From Paucibacter sp. Y2R2-4 (GTDB lineage Bacteria; Pseudomonadota; Gammaproteobacteria; Burkholderiales; Burkholderiaceae_C), in the NCBI RefSeq assembly GCF_025717535.1, contig NZ_JAJIRO010000004.1, positions 620,001-684,000 on the forward strand: a stretch of DNA of 64,000 nt, read 5' to 3'. This document shows positions 27,116-35,550 of this stretch, piece by piece. A program made the translations under genes and the position numbers. The notes beneath the pieces were generated by a model. That model saw only the letters and a program-made list of their open reading frames with translations, was not told the DNA's origin and made no database searches. Numbering within the stretch: position 1 is the stretch's first letter; each line of letters starts with the position of its first letter.

Positions 27116-27628
27116 TCAGTTCCAGTCGTAAGTGAGCTTGAGCATGACGCCTGCATCGCCCAGCATATTCAGCTGAGCCGCCATCTTGTTGTCAAAGTTC
27201 CAACCCAGACCGACCAGCACGCCAGGCGAGAAGCCTCGGTAGTTGAAGGGCACCTTGTCTTTGAATTCACCCTTGTAGCCGTACAGAATGCCGGCCGACC
27301 ATTGGGCATAGAGCTTGGGGTAGCTGGCCATCAAGCCGGTGTAGCGCTTGCCCACATAGACAAAGCCGCTCTCCTGGCCGAAGGAATTGCTGAAAAAAGA
27401 CGCGCCGGCCAACCAGTCGTTGTGCTGCTGACGCTCAATGCCCACCGCCCACACATAGCGGTGCTCGGGGCTGGGGTGAAAATGCAAGGTGTAAGGGGAG
27501 ACCGCGAGACGCCAATGGCCTTGGCTGTCATCCAGTGCTTCGCTCAGCTCGGAGGCCGAGGCCGAAGAAGCCGCGAAGGGCACAGCCGCCAACAAGGCCA
27601 TCCCCATCGACAAGGACCTAGACAGCAT
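27116..27628 (-). CDS. Small outer-membrane beta-barrel candidate
   Basis: About 170 residues from the ATG at 27628: signal peptide MLSRSLSMGMALLAAVPFA with cleavage after SASA, then alternating aromatic/polar strands such as RYVWAVGIERQQ, WLAGASFFSNSFGQESGFVYVG and GILYGYKG, ending VMLKLTYDWN. The pattern recalls small eight-strand barrels of the PagP/OmpW size class, but I cannot place it firmly. A longer start at 27691 is possible and would overlap the divergent hydrolase start. A GC-rich dyad (CGGCAG/CTGCCG, 27083-27098) lies just downstream. Confidence 0.65.
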   Translation of the reverse strand: MLSRSLSMGMALLAAVPFAASSASASELSEALDDSQGHWRLAVSPYTLHFHPSPEHRYVWAVGIERQQHNDWLAGASFFSNSFGQESGFVYVGKRYTGLMASYPKLYAQWSAGILYGYKGEFKDKVPFNYRGFSPGVLVGLGWNFDNKMAAQLNMLGDAGVMLKLTYDWN

Positions 27629-27689
27629 GGCAAAACGAGATTTGCGCAAGAGCGACAAGCCGGTGAGGCATGGGGCGGTAAGAAATTTC

Positions 27690-28700
27690 ATGGCGCGCAT
27701 TCTCGCCCATCGCCATGACGGGCTCCTAGGGGCTTGGCCCAAGTGCTGCGCCTTGGCACTTGCGGTGTCGGCCAGCGCGCTTTCCGGATGCGCCTGGCTC
27801 AGCGACAAAGAGCGTGCCCTGGTGCTGCGCCCCTCGCCCGGCCGACCGGCGGCTTTTGAAGCCGAAGATGCCGGCCTGCGCCCTGGTGATCAGCGCTATG
27901 TCTTGAACGTCCCGGCCATGCAAACAACGGCGAACGACACCAGCGCCGAAGACCGGCTGGCGGTGTGGTGGCTGCCGCACCCCAACCCGCAAGCGCCCAC
28001 CTTGCTCTACTTGCACGGCACGCTGCGCAATCTGTATGAGAACCTGCCCAAGATCGAGGCGGTGCGCGATGCGGGCTATGCGGTGCTGGCGGTGGACTAC
28101 CGGGGCTGGGGCGACAGCAGTCCCATCATCCCTTCGGAGGCCAGCATTGATGCCGACGCCGCGCGGGCCTGGGCCGAATTGGTGAAGCGCCAGCCCGACC
28201 CGAGCCAGCGCGTCATCTTTGGCCACTCGATGGGTGGCGCGGTGGCGGTCAGCCTGGCCAGCCAGCTGCGCCGCGGCGTCGACTACGGCGGTCTGGTGCT
28301 GGAGGCCACTTTCACCCGCATGCCCGATGTGGCGGCCTCGGCCGGCACCTTAGGCCGCATCGGCGCGGCCATCACTTCGCTGAAATTCGAGTCCATCAAC
28401 AAAATCTCGCGCGTCGACGCGCCCACGCTCATCCTGCATGGCGATGCCGACAAGCTGGTGCCGGTGGACCTGGGCCGGCGCCTGCGTGACGCCGCCCAGC
28501 CCGGCGTCTGCTGGGTGGAAATTGCCGGCGGCAGCCACAGCGGCCTGCACCGCGAAGCCGCCGAGCGCTACAAGCAATCCTTGCAAGGCTTGGTCAGCGT
28601 CTTGCCACCCCGCTTCTCCGGTCCCGAGGCAAGGCCTTGGCCGGCCGGGGTTTGCTCGGCGATCAGCACAGCGCCCCAGGCGAATGCCGTAAAGTCTTGA
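27690..28700 (+). CDS. Lipoprotein alpha/beta hydrolase
   Basis: 336 residues. The N-terminal hydrophobic segment ends in the lipobox LSGC with Cys34, so the protein should be a lipoprotein. The hydrolase fold shows LLYLHGTLRN (oxyanion region), VLAVDYRGWGDS, the nucleophile elbow GHSMGG, the acid in LHGDADKLVP and the histidine in GGSHSGLH. It is probably an esterase or lipase acting in the envelope. The frame can start earlier (27627) but only the ATG at 27690 places the signal near the N-terminus. It begins 61 bp from the divergent barrel gene. Confidence 0.85.
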   Translation: MARILAHRHDGLLGAWPKCCALALAVSASALSGCAWLSDKERALVLRPSPGRPAAFEAEDAGLRPGDQRYVLNVPAMQTTANDTSAEDRLAVWWLPHPNPQAPTLLYLHGTLRNLYENLPKIEAVRDAGYAVLAVDYRGWGDSSPIIPSEASIDADAARAWAELVKRQPDPSQRVIFGHSMGGAVAVSLASQLRRGVDYGGLVLEATFTRMPDVAASAGTLGRIGAAITSLKFESINKISRVDAPTLILHGDADKLVPVDLGRRLRDAAQPGVCWVEIAGGSHSGLHREAAERYKQSLQGLVSVLPPRFSGPEARPWPAGVCSAISTAPQANAVKS

Positions 28701-28749
28701 CTCATCTTCACCTGAACCCGCGCCGCCCAAACGCGCGCACTGAGTCCCC

Positions 28750-29364
28750 ATGCTGATCATCAACAAACTGCTGCCCCAAGGGGCCGGCCTGGCCCCGGTG
28801 CTGCTCAAGCGCGCCGGCGTCTTGTCTTTGCCCTTTGCGGCGCGCCAGCACCACGAAGCCAATCTCAGCGATGGCCAAGGCCATGAACTGGGCCTGCGCT
28901 TGCCGGCCGGCACCACGCTGCGCGGGGGCGATGTGCTGGTGGCCGAAGACGGCTCGCTGATGCGCGTCGAGGCCGTGGCCGAGCCCCTGCTGCTGGTGCG
29001 CCCTTCCGCCCAGCAGGGCCTGGGTGACTTGCTGCGCCTGGCCCACCAGCTGGGCGAAATGCATGTGCATATGGAAGCACATGAAGACCATCTGCGCCTG
29101 CCCGGCGACCCGGAGCTGGCTCAGTGGTTGGAGCGCCAGCATTTCGCCCTGGCGCCGCTGGAAGCGCCCTTCGATCCACCGGCCTTGCTGAGCCAGCTGC
29201 CCGAGGTGCGGGCGCATCAAGAGGGCCATGTACACGGCCCCGGCTGCGGGCACGACCACGCGCACGATCATGGTCACGATCACCAACATGGCCACGCGCA
29301 CGATCACGGGCACGACCATGGCCACGGTCATGTGCATGGCCCCGGCTGCAAGCACGATCACTGA
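28750..29364 (+). CDS. ureE: UreE-like nickel metallochaperone with His-rich tail
   Basis: 204 residues. The N-terminal domain (about 1-75: [34 protein letters not shown]) and the metal-binding domain ([22 protein letters not shown], then [18 protein letters not shown]) follow UreE. The last 50 residues are nearly all His, Asp and Gly in GHDH-type repeats with two PGC motifs, a strong nickel or zinc chelating tail. UreE delivers nickel to urease, but no urease structural or accessory gene lies in the window, so here it is an orphan or its partners are elsewhere. It follows the hydrolase gene by 49 bp. Confidence 0.85.
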   Translation: MLIINKLLPQGAGLAPVLLKRAGVLSLPFAARQHHEANLSDGQGHELGLRLPAGTTLRGGDVLVAEDGSLMRVEAVAEPLLLVRPSAQQGLGDLLRLAHQLGEMHVHMEAHEDHLRLPGDPELAQWLERQHFALAPLEAPFDPPALLSQLPEVRAHQEGHVHGPGCGHDHAHDHGHDHQHGHAHDHGHDHGHGHVHGPGCKHDH

Positions 29365-29384
29365 TCTCTCAGTGACTCAGGGGC

Positions 29385-30089
29385 TCAAGGCATCAGCCGA
29401 TAGCCCACCGCCGTCTCGGTCAAGAGGTGCTGAGGCTGGGCCGGAATGGCTTCCAGCTTCTGGCGTAGATTGCCCATATAGACGCGCAGATAGTGGTTGT
29501 CTTCCACATGGCTGGGGCCCCACACGGCCTTCAGCATCTGCCGATGCGTCAACACCTTGCCGGCATTGGCGATCAGATGCGTCAATAGCCGGTACTCGAT
29601 GGGCGTCAGATGCACCGACTCGCCATCGCGCAGCACCCGGCGCGCCACCAGATCCACCTCCACCGCGCCAAAGCGAAACAGCGTCTGCGCCGGCTCGCCG
29701 CTCTTGGCGGCCGACTGGCTGCGACGCTGCGCCACCCGCACCCGCGCCAGCAACTCGCCCACGCCAAAAGGCTTGGTCAAATAGTCATCAGCGCCCGCGT
29801 CCAGCGCCGCGATCTTGTCGGCCTCGCCCGAACGCGCCGACAGCACGATCACCGGCACGCCTGACCAGCTGCGCAAGTCCTTCAGGTAGTTGAGGCCATC
29901 GTCGTCGGGCAGGCCCAGGTCCAGAATGACCAGATCGGGCCGGCGCGTGCCCGCGTCCACCAAGCCTTGGCGCACGGTTTCGGCCTCGTGGACCTGCCAG
30001 CCTTCGGCTTCCAGCCCCATGCGTACAAAGCGGCGGATGCTGGGTTCGTCTTCGACGATCAAGGCAATGGGTTGAGGATCAAGACTCAT
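29385..30089 (-). CDS. kdpE: Response regulator KdpE
   Basis: 234 residues: receiver domain with acidic pocket EDE (13-15), phosphoacceptor Asp57 in DLVILDLGLPDDDG, Lys in TKPFGVGELLARV, then an OmpR-type winged helix (LTPIEYRLLTHLIANAGKVL, HYLRVYMGNLRQKLE). The upstream kdpD gene overlaps its start by 4 bp. Phosphorylated KdpE activates kdpFABC at low potassium. A possible target lies at the promoter near 39.75 kb. Confidence 0.96.
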   Translation of the reverse strand: MSLDPQPIALIVEDEPSIRRFVRMGLEAEGWQVHEAETVRQGLVDAGTRRPDLVILDLGLPDDDGLNYLKDLRSWSGVPVIVLSARSGEADKIAALDAGADDYLTKPFGVGELLARVRVAQRRSQSAAKSGEPAQTLFRFGAVEVDLVARRVLRDGESVHLTPIEYRLLTHLIANAGKVLTHRQMLKAVWGPSHVEDNHYLRVYMGNLRQKLEAIPAQPQHLLTETAVGYRLMP

Positions 30090-32863
30090 AGACCTTCCGG
30101 GGCTGCAGTTTTTTCTTCGTCGTGGTCTTCTTCGCCCGCTTCGGGCAAGACGGTGGGCGGCTCGCCCAGCGGCAGGCTGAGCACAAAGCTGGCGCCACCT
30201 TGCTCGCCAAAAGCGCTGCTGCGCTCGGCCCAGATGCGGCCGCCATGAACTTCCACAATGGCCCGGCAGATCGCCAGACCCAGGCCCACGCCCGGCGTGC
30301 TGGACTCACTGTTGCCCCGCGTGAACTTGGCAAACAACTGTTCCTCGCGGCCGGCCGGCAGACCCGGCCCATTGTCGGCCACGCTCAGCAGCAAGCGGTC
30401 TGGCTCCAGCCGAGCACTCAGCAGAATCTGACTGCCGGCCGGCGTGTACTTGCTGGCGTTCTCCAGCAGATTGCACAGCACACGCTCCATCAGCATCGCA
30501 TCGAGATGCAGCAAAGGCAGACCGGCGGGAATCTGCAGCCGCAACTGATGCGCCGCCAAACTGGGCTGCATGGCTTGCAGCGCCGCGCCCAGCACCTCAT
30601 CGATGGGTTGCCACTGCAAATTCATACGGACCGCGCCGCTTTGCAGCCTCGCCATGTCCAGCAAGTTGTTGACCATGGCGCTCACGCGCTGACTTTGCTG
30701 ACGCAGCGACTCGCTCAACTCCTGCGCCGCGGCGGGCAACTCGCTCATGCCCGCCAAGGTCTGAGCCAGGCCATAGACCACCGCCAAGGGCGTGCGCAAA
30801 TCATGCGAAAGCGCAGACAAGAGCGAGTTGCGCAGTCGCTCGCTCTCGATATGCACCAGCGCCTCTTGCGCCACCTCGACATAGTGCACCCGCTCCAGGG
30901 CCTGACCGATGATGCGGGCATAGGTCTCCAGCTGAGCGCGCAGCTCGGGCAGCATGACGCTGCGGCTGCTCGCCGGCTTCAAGGCCAAGACACCCCGCCG
31001 CCGCATCGGCGCGGCCAGCGGCAGATAGAACCAGGGGCTGCCGGCCAAGGTGTCGGTGGACAAACCTGCGGCCTGACCATGGTCCAGCGCCCAACGCGCG
31101 GTGCCCAGATCGGGCTGCTCGGCCAAGGGCAGCGCGCTTTGCCGGGGCGAGGGCTGCAGCTGGTCTTGCAAATCCAGGGTGTAGAGAAAGGCCTCGCCCC
31201 TGACTTCTTCGGCCAAGGTGGCCTCGCCCACCTGCAGCACCGCCTCGGTTTGCAAGGCGCCGGCCAGATCGCTGGTGAGTTCAAACAAGGCGCGGGCGCG
31301 GGCTTCGCGTTCGGTTGACACCTGGGCCTGGTAGCGCAGTCCGGCCATCAATTGCCCGGTCACCAGGCCGACCGCCAACATCACCGCAAAGGTCAACAGA
31401 TACTGAACATCGGACACCGCAAAGCTCAGCTTGGGCTCGACAAAGAAGAAGTCGAACAGGCCCACGCTCATGAAGCTGGCCAAGACCGCCGGCCCGCGGC
31501 CCAACTTCAGCGCCACCCCAACCACCGCCAGCAAGAACAGCATGACGATATTGCTCTGAGCAAAGGCCGACTGCAGCGGCCAGCTGATCAGCGCCGTCAG
31601 GCCGCAAGCCGCTGCGGCCAAGCCATAGCGCGAGGCACGCGACTGCCATTGCTGCTCGCGCTGGCGCGCCTGTTGCTCTGCGGGGTCGACCAAGGCCTCG
31701 CGCCGCTGCACCTGCGGCAGCGCGGCCGCGACGGAAATCAAATCCAGCTCCGGCGCCAAGGCCGCCAACTGCTGATGCAGGGTTTGCGCACCGAAAGCGC
31801 GCCGCCAAGCTGGCAAGGCCTGCGCCCGGCCCAGCATCAGCTTGGACAGATTGTGTTCACGCGCATGCTGGATCAAGGCCGATGCCGGGTCTTGCGCCGC
31901 CAGCACGGCGGTATTCGCCCCTAACTCATGAGCCAGACGCACCACGCGCAAGATACGCTCGCGCTGCGCGTCGGGCAGTCGCTGCAAAGTCGGTGTCTCC
32001 ACATAAACCGCATGCCAGGACACATTGAGCTGCTGCGCCAATTGCGCGGCGCTGCGCACCACACTTTCGGCCGCGGGCGTCGGCCCAATCGCACAAAGAA
32101 TGGCGGCCTCGGTCTTCCAGACCTGGGCGATGCGTTCATTGCTGCGCCAGGCTTGCACCTCGTCTTCCACCCGGTCGGCAGTGCGGCGCAGCGCCAGCTC
32201 GCGCAAGGCCATCAAATTGCCCTTGCGGAAGAAGTTGCGCGCTGCCCGCTCGGCCTGGGGGCCAACGTAGACCTTGCCGGCCTTCAGCCGCGCCAGCAGC
32301 TCGTCCGCCGGGGTATCGACCATCACCACCTCGTCGGCGCGATCGAAAAAGGTGTCAGGCAGAGTCTCTTGCACCCGCACGCCGGTGATGCCGCCAATCA
32401 CATCATTGAGGCTTTCCAGGTGCTGAACATTCAGCGTCGAATAGACGTTGATGCCTTGAGCCAGCAGCTCCTCCACATCTTGCCAACGCTTGGGGTGGCG
32501 GGAGCCCGGCACATTGGCATGCGCCAACTCATCTACCAGCACCAGGGCGGGCCGGCGCAGCAGCACCGCATCCAAATCAAACTCGGGCAGGCTTTTGCCG
32601 CGGTAGGCCACCTCTTTGAGCGGCAGCTGCGGCAGGCCCTCGAACATCGCGACCGTGTCGCTGCGGCCATGGGTGACCACCACCCCCGCCAGCACATCCA
32701 CCCCTTCGGCCAGCAGCTTGCGCGCGGCCTGCAGCATGGCGTAGGTCTTGCCCACCCCGGCCGAGGAGCCGAAGTAGATGCGCAGCTTGCCGCGTGCAGC
32801 ACTCTGTTCTTGCTCGCGCATGCGCTGCAAGAGGGCGTCGGGGTCAGGGCGTTCGTCAGTCAT
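30086..32863 (-). CDS. kdpD: Sensor histidine kinase KdpD
   Basis: 925 residues. The N-terminal KdpD domain has a Walker A-like GSSAGVGKTYAML near residue 32, VDELAHANVPGSRHPKRWQDV and the following universal-stress-like domain to about 370. Four membrane helices lie around 400-500. A GAF-like region is followed by the HisKA domain with the phosphorylated histidine at residue 687 (LSHDLRTPLAV) and the ATP-binding domain with NLLENASKYTPAGS and DNGPGLP. It senses potassium shortage and phosphorylates KdpE. It is separated from kdpFABC by a porin and a corA gene. Confidence 0.96.
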   Translation of the reverse strand: MTDERPDPDALLQRMREQEQSAARGKLRIYFGSSAGVGKTYAMLQAARKLLAEGVDVLAGVVVTHGRSDTVAMFEGLPQLPLKEVAYRGKSLPEFDLDAVLLRRPALVLVDELAHANVPGSRHPKRWQDVEELLAQGINVYSTLNVQHLESLNDVIGGITGVRVQETLPDTFFDRADEVVMVDTPADELLARLKAGKVYVGPQAERAARNFFRKGNLMALRELALRRTADRVEDEVQAWRSNERIAQVWKTEAAILCAIGPTPAAESVVRSAAQLAQQLNVSWHAVYVETPTLQRLPDAQRERILRVVRLAHELGANTAVLAAQDPASALIQHAREHNLSKLMLGRAQALPAWRRAFGAQTLHQQLAALAPELDLISVAAALPQVQRREALVDPAEQQARQREQQWQSRASRYGLAAAACGLTALISWPLQSAFAQSNIVMLFLLAVVGVALKLGRGPAVLASFMSVGLFDFFFVEPKLSFAVSDVQYLLTFAVMLAVGLVTGQLMAGLRYQAQVSTEREARARALFELTSDLAGALQTEAVLQVGEATLAEEVRGEAFLYTLDLQDQLQPSPRQSALPLAEQPDLGTARWALDHGQAAGLSTDTLAGSPWFYLPLAAPMRRRGVLALKPASSRSVMLPELRAQLETYARIIGQALERVHYVEVAQEALVHIESERLRNSLLSALSHDLRTPLAVVYGLAQTLAGMSELPAAAQELSESLRQQSQRVSAMVNNLLDMARLQSGAVRMNLQWQPIDEVLGAALQAMQPSLAAHQLRLQIPAGLPLLHLDAMLMERVLCNLLENASKYTPAGSQILLSARLEPDRLLLSVADNGPGLPAGREEQLFAKFTRGNSESSTPGVGLGLAICRAIVEVHGGRIWAERSSAFGEQGGASFVLSLPLGEPPTVLPEAGEEDHDEEKTAAPEGL

Positions 32864-32903
32864 TGGCGGTCAGGCTCAATGCGGGCCGAGCGCCGGGCCG
32901 CCC

Positions 32904-32971
32904 CAAGCCGGACCGGCTTGCCAGCCGCCAGGCTGGCGCCCCCTCGGGGGGCCGGCCAAGGCTTTGCTTGG
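32904..32971. repeat. Tight array of four perfect hairpins between kdpD and corA
   Basis: CAAGCCG/CGGCTTG (32904-32920, loop GAC), CCAGCC/GGCTGG (32921-32936, loop GCCA), GCCCCC/GGGGGC (32938-32952, loop TCG) and CCAAG/CTTGG (32956-32971) follow each other with almost no spacer. The style matches the array at 9695-9969. It lies after the corA stop, so it may also act as a transcript end or stability element. Similar GC-rich hairpin units are common between genes in Burkholderiales, from general knowledge. Confidence 0.6.
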
Positions 32972-32986
32972 ACGAGGGGCACCATC

Positions 32987-33961
32987 TCACAGCCAGCCAG
33001 CCTTTTTGAAGCGCCACCACAAGAGGCCGCAGACTGAGACGATCAAGCCTAGCGCCGCTGGGTAGCCCCAGGTCCATTTCAGCTCGGGCATATGCTCAAA
33101 GTTCATGCCCCAAATGCCAGCAAAGGCCGTGGCTGCGGCAAAGATCCCGGCCCAGGCGGCCAGTCGTTTGGTGACGTTGCTGTCGTCGATGGCGACCATG
33201 GAGAGATTGGCCTGGATGGCCGTGCCCAAGGTATCGCGCACCGAGTCGATGGCGCTCTCGATGCGGGCCAGATGGTCGGCCACATCGCGGAAGTAATCGC
33301 CAGTGCGGGCGCAAATCGGCGGGATGCGCCCGCCATGCAACTTGGAGAGCATCTCCAGCATCGGCGCCACCGCGCGGCGCAAGAGCATCAGCCGGCGTTT
33401 GAGCTCGTAGAGCCGCTTGATATTGTCGAGCTGCGCACCGCGCACAAAAATGCTCTGCTCAATCTCTTCCAGCTCCGACTCCAGCAGGTCGACGATGGGG
33501 AAGTAACGATCCACCACAGCGTCCATCAAGGCATACAGCACAAAGCTGGGGCCATGCGCCAAGAGCTCGGGCTCGCGCTCACAGCGCTCGCGCACGCCGA
33601 GGAAATGCAGCTTGCTGCCGCGCCGCACCGACAGCACATAGTTGGCGCCCACAAAAACCGCCACTTCGCCCAGGCTGAGGTCGCCGCCGACCCAATCGAC
33701 CAAGTGCATGACGGCGAACAGGTCTTCGCCGTACTCTTCGAACTTGGGTCGCTGCTGCCCGGAGATCGCATCCTCCACGGCCAGCGCATGCAAATTGAAG
33801 AGCCGGCGATAGGGCTCCAGCTCAGTAGGCTCAGGGTCGCGCAGGGCGATCCAGACGAAGCAGTCGGGCCGCTCCAAATAGGAAGCCAGCTCTTCGGAGC
33901 GCTCGGGCACCAGATCGGCCAGCTTCTTGCCGTGTTGATAGACCGCGCAGTTGATCAGCAT
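32987..33961 (-). CDS. corA: CorA family magnesium/cobalt channel
   Basis: 324 residues. A large soluble N-terminal domain with RPKFEEYGEDLFAVMHLV and the stalk helices, then two C-terminal membrane helices. The pore signature at the end of the first helix is GMNFEHMPE, containing the GMN motif essential in this family. It should move Mg2+ (or Co2+/Ni2+) across the inner membrane as a pentamer. It lies within the Kdp cluster, 27 bp after the TorF porin gene, so probably on the same transcript. Confidence 0.93.
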   Translation of the reverse strand: MLINCAVYQHGKKLADLVPERSEELASYLERPDCFVWIALRDPEPTELEPYRRLFNLHALAVEDAISGQQRPKFEEYGEDLFAVMHLVDWVGGDLSLGEVAVFVGANYVLSVRRGSKLHFLGVRERCEREPELLAHGPSFVLYALMDAVVDRYFPIVDLLESELEEIEQSIFVRGAQLDNIKRLYELKRRLMLLRRAVAPMLEMLSKLHGGRIPPICARTGDYFRDVADHLARIESAIDSVRDTLGTAIQANLSMVAIDDSNVTKRLAAWAGIFAAATAFAGIWGMNFEHMPELKWTWGYPAALGLIVSVCGLLWWRFKKAGWL

Positions 33962-33988
33962 GGCCCGATTGTCCCCTGAAGCTCGTGC

Positions 33989-34822
33989 TTAGAAGCTCTT
34001 GCCGACGCTGACCAGCAGACCCGTCTTGCCCAACTGTTTGGCGTCTTGACCGGCGGCGTTGCCGGCTTGATAGAAATCGCGCTTGGCATTGCTGCCCACC
34101 ACGGCGGCGCTCCAGTTCAGGCCCAGCATTTCTTTGCTGATTGAAAGCTTGGCATCGGTATAGGACAGCTCGCCATAGTTGCGCACATGCAGATAGCCCA
34201 GGTGTGCGCCCAGGGTCAGGCCTTGGCCGAGGTCGAAGTTGTAATTCAGATCCAGATAGGCGCTGCCCTTGGAGCTGCCCTTCGCCGCCAAACTGTTGAA
34301 GTAGGCAAAGCCGGCGGTGTCGCTGTTGAGGCCGAAGTAATCGGTGGCGGCCACCGACAGCTTGGCGCTGAAGGCCCCTGCGCTGATGCCAGCGTACAGA
34401 TCCAGATTGTCATAGGCCTTATTGCTGGCCACGCCGGGCGCGCTGTTGAGCTTGGCACCGGGGTAGACATAGGCCAGCGCGCCGAGGTCCAGGGTCAGGT
34501 CTTGGGTCAGCGAGAACTTGAAGCCGCCGTACAAATCCAGCTCCAGGCCGGCGCCGTTGTTATAGCTATTGCCCGACACGTTCGAGGCCCAGGTGCCGGC
34601 ATAAAAGCCGCTGCGATGGGCATAGTCAAAACCGCCCTGCAGCGCGGGCAGACGCCAGGTCTGGCTGATGCCACGGAAGCGGTAGTCGCTGTTGAGGCTG
34701 AGGTTGCCGGTCAGTGTGTGTTCGGGGCTAGCGGCAGCGGCAGGTGCCGCGTCTTGCGCTTGGACGGAGCCGGCGAACAAGGCGGCAAGCGCCAGGGACA
34801 AAGTGCTGATGTTTTTCTTCAT
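33989..34822 (-). CDS. TorF family putative porin
   Basis: 277 residues with a signal peptide (MKKNISTLSLALAALFAGSVQA). The mature N-terminus HTLTGNLSLNSDYRFRGISQT is the hallmark of the TIGR02001/TorF putative porin family; the rest is alternating beta strands and ends in SVGKSF with the C-terminal Phe of outer-membrane barrels. It lies 132 bp after kdpC and before corA. In this position it may admit potassium or other cations through the outer membrane; that is inference. Confidence 0.88.
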   Translation of the reverse strand: MKKNISTLSLALAALFAGSVQAQDAAPAAAASPEHTLTGNLSLNSDYRFRGISQTWRLPALQGGFDYAHRSGFYAGTWASNVSGNSYNNGAGLELDLYGGFKFSLTQDLTLDLGALAYVYPGAKLNSAPGVASNKAYDNLDLYAGISAGAFSAKLSVAATDYFGLNSDTAGFAYFNSLAAKGSSKGSAYLDLNYNFDLGQGLTLGAHLGYLHVRNYGELSYTDAKLSISKEMLGLNWSAAVVGSNAKRDFYQAGNAAGQDAKQLGKTGLLVSVGKSF

Positions 34823-34954
34823 ATTGCGAGACTCGCGAGAAATAAAAGACGATGGAGCCCCTCCCTCGTAAAGCGCCTTGATGGCTGTTTTCCGAGGGCT
34901 CCACCGGGACCCAAGGGTCCAGAAAGCTTTACAGGGGAAAGATCAGTGATGGGC

Positions 34955-35533
34955 TCAGGGCTTGGCGGCGTCGAGCGCCAGGTTCAGCTTGAGCACATTG
35001 ACACGCGGCTCGCCCAAGACCTGCAGATCACGCGCCTCGGTGTTGGCGTCGATCAAACGCTGCAATTCCTTGGGAGGAATCAGACGCTCGCGCGAGATAC
35101 GCCCGGCTTGGTAGCGAGCGGCGGCCATGCTGATGTGGGGGTCGAGCCCGCTGGCCGAGGCCGTGACCAAATCAGCGGGGATGGGCAGGGTGTTGCTTGG
35201 GTCCGCAACCTTCAAGGCCTCGATGCGAGACTTCACCGCGTCGGCCAGGGCCGGATTCAACGGGCCTTGATTGGAGCCGGAGGAACCTCCGGCGTTGTTG
35301 GCCATCGGCGCGGTGGCCGAGGGACGTCCCCAGAAGTACTTGGGCGAAGTGAAGTTCTGACCGATCAACTCGGAGCCGAGGAGCTTGCCGTCCTTGCTCT
35401 CAATCAAAGAGCCGGCGGCCTGCTTGGGGAAGAGCACTTGAGCGCCGCTGGTCACCAGCAGGGGATACAGCACACCGGTGGCCAAGCTCAGCAAAGCAAA
35501 GCTGACGATGGCGGGACGAAGATGTTTGATCAT
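34955..35533 (-). CDS. kdpC: Potassium-transporting ATPase subunit KdpC
   Basis: 192 residues with one N-terminal membrane helix ([20 protein letters not shown]), then the periplasm-facing domain with [20 protein letters not shown] and [10 protein letters not shown], both strongly conserved in KdpC. KdpC stabilises the KdpFABC complex and affects ATP affinity of KdpB. It starts 18 bp after kdpB. Confidence 0.97.
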   Translation of the reverse strand: MIKHLRPAIVSFALLSLATGVLYPLLVTSGAQVLFPKQAAGSLIESKDGKLLGSELIGQNFTSPKYFWGRPSATAPMANNAGGSSGSNQGPLNPALADAVKSRIEALKVADPSNTLPIPADLVTASASGLDPHISMAAARYQAGRISRERLIPPKELQRLIDANTEARDLQVLGEPRVNVLKLNLALDAAKP

Positions 35534-35550
35534 GATGAGGTTTCCAGTCC

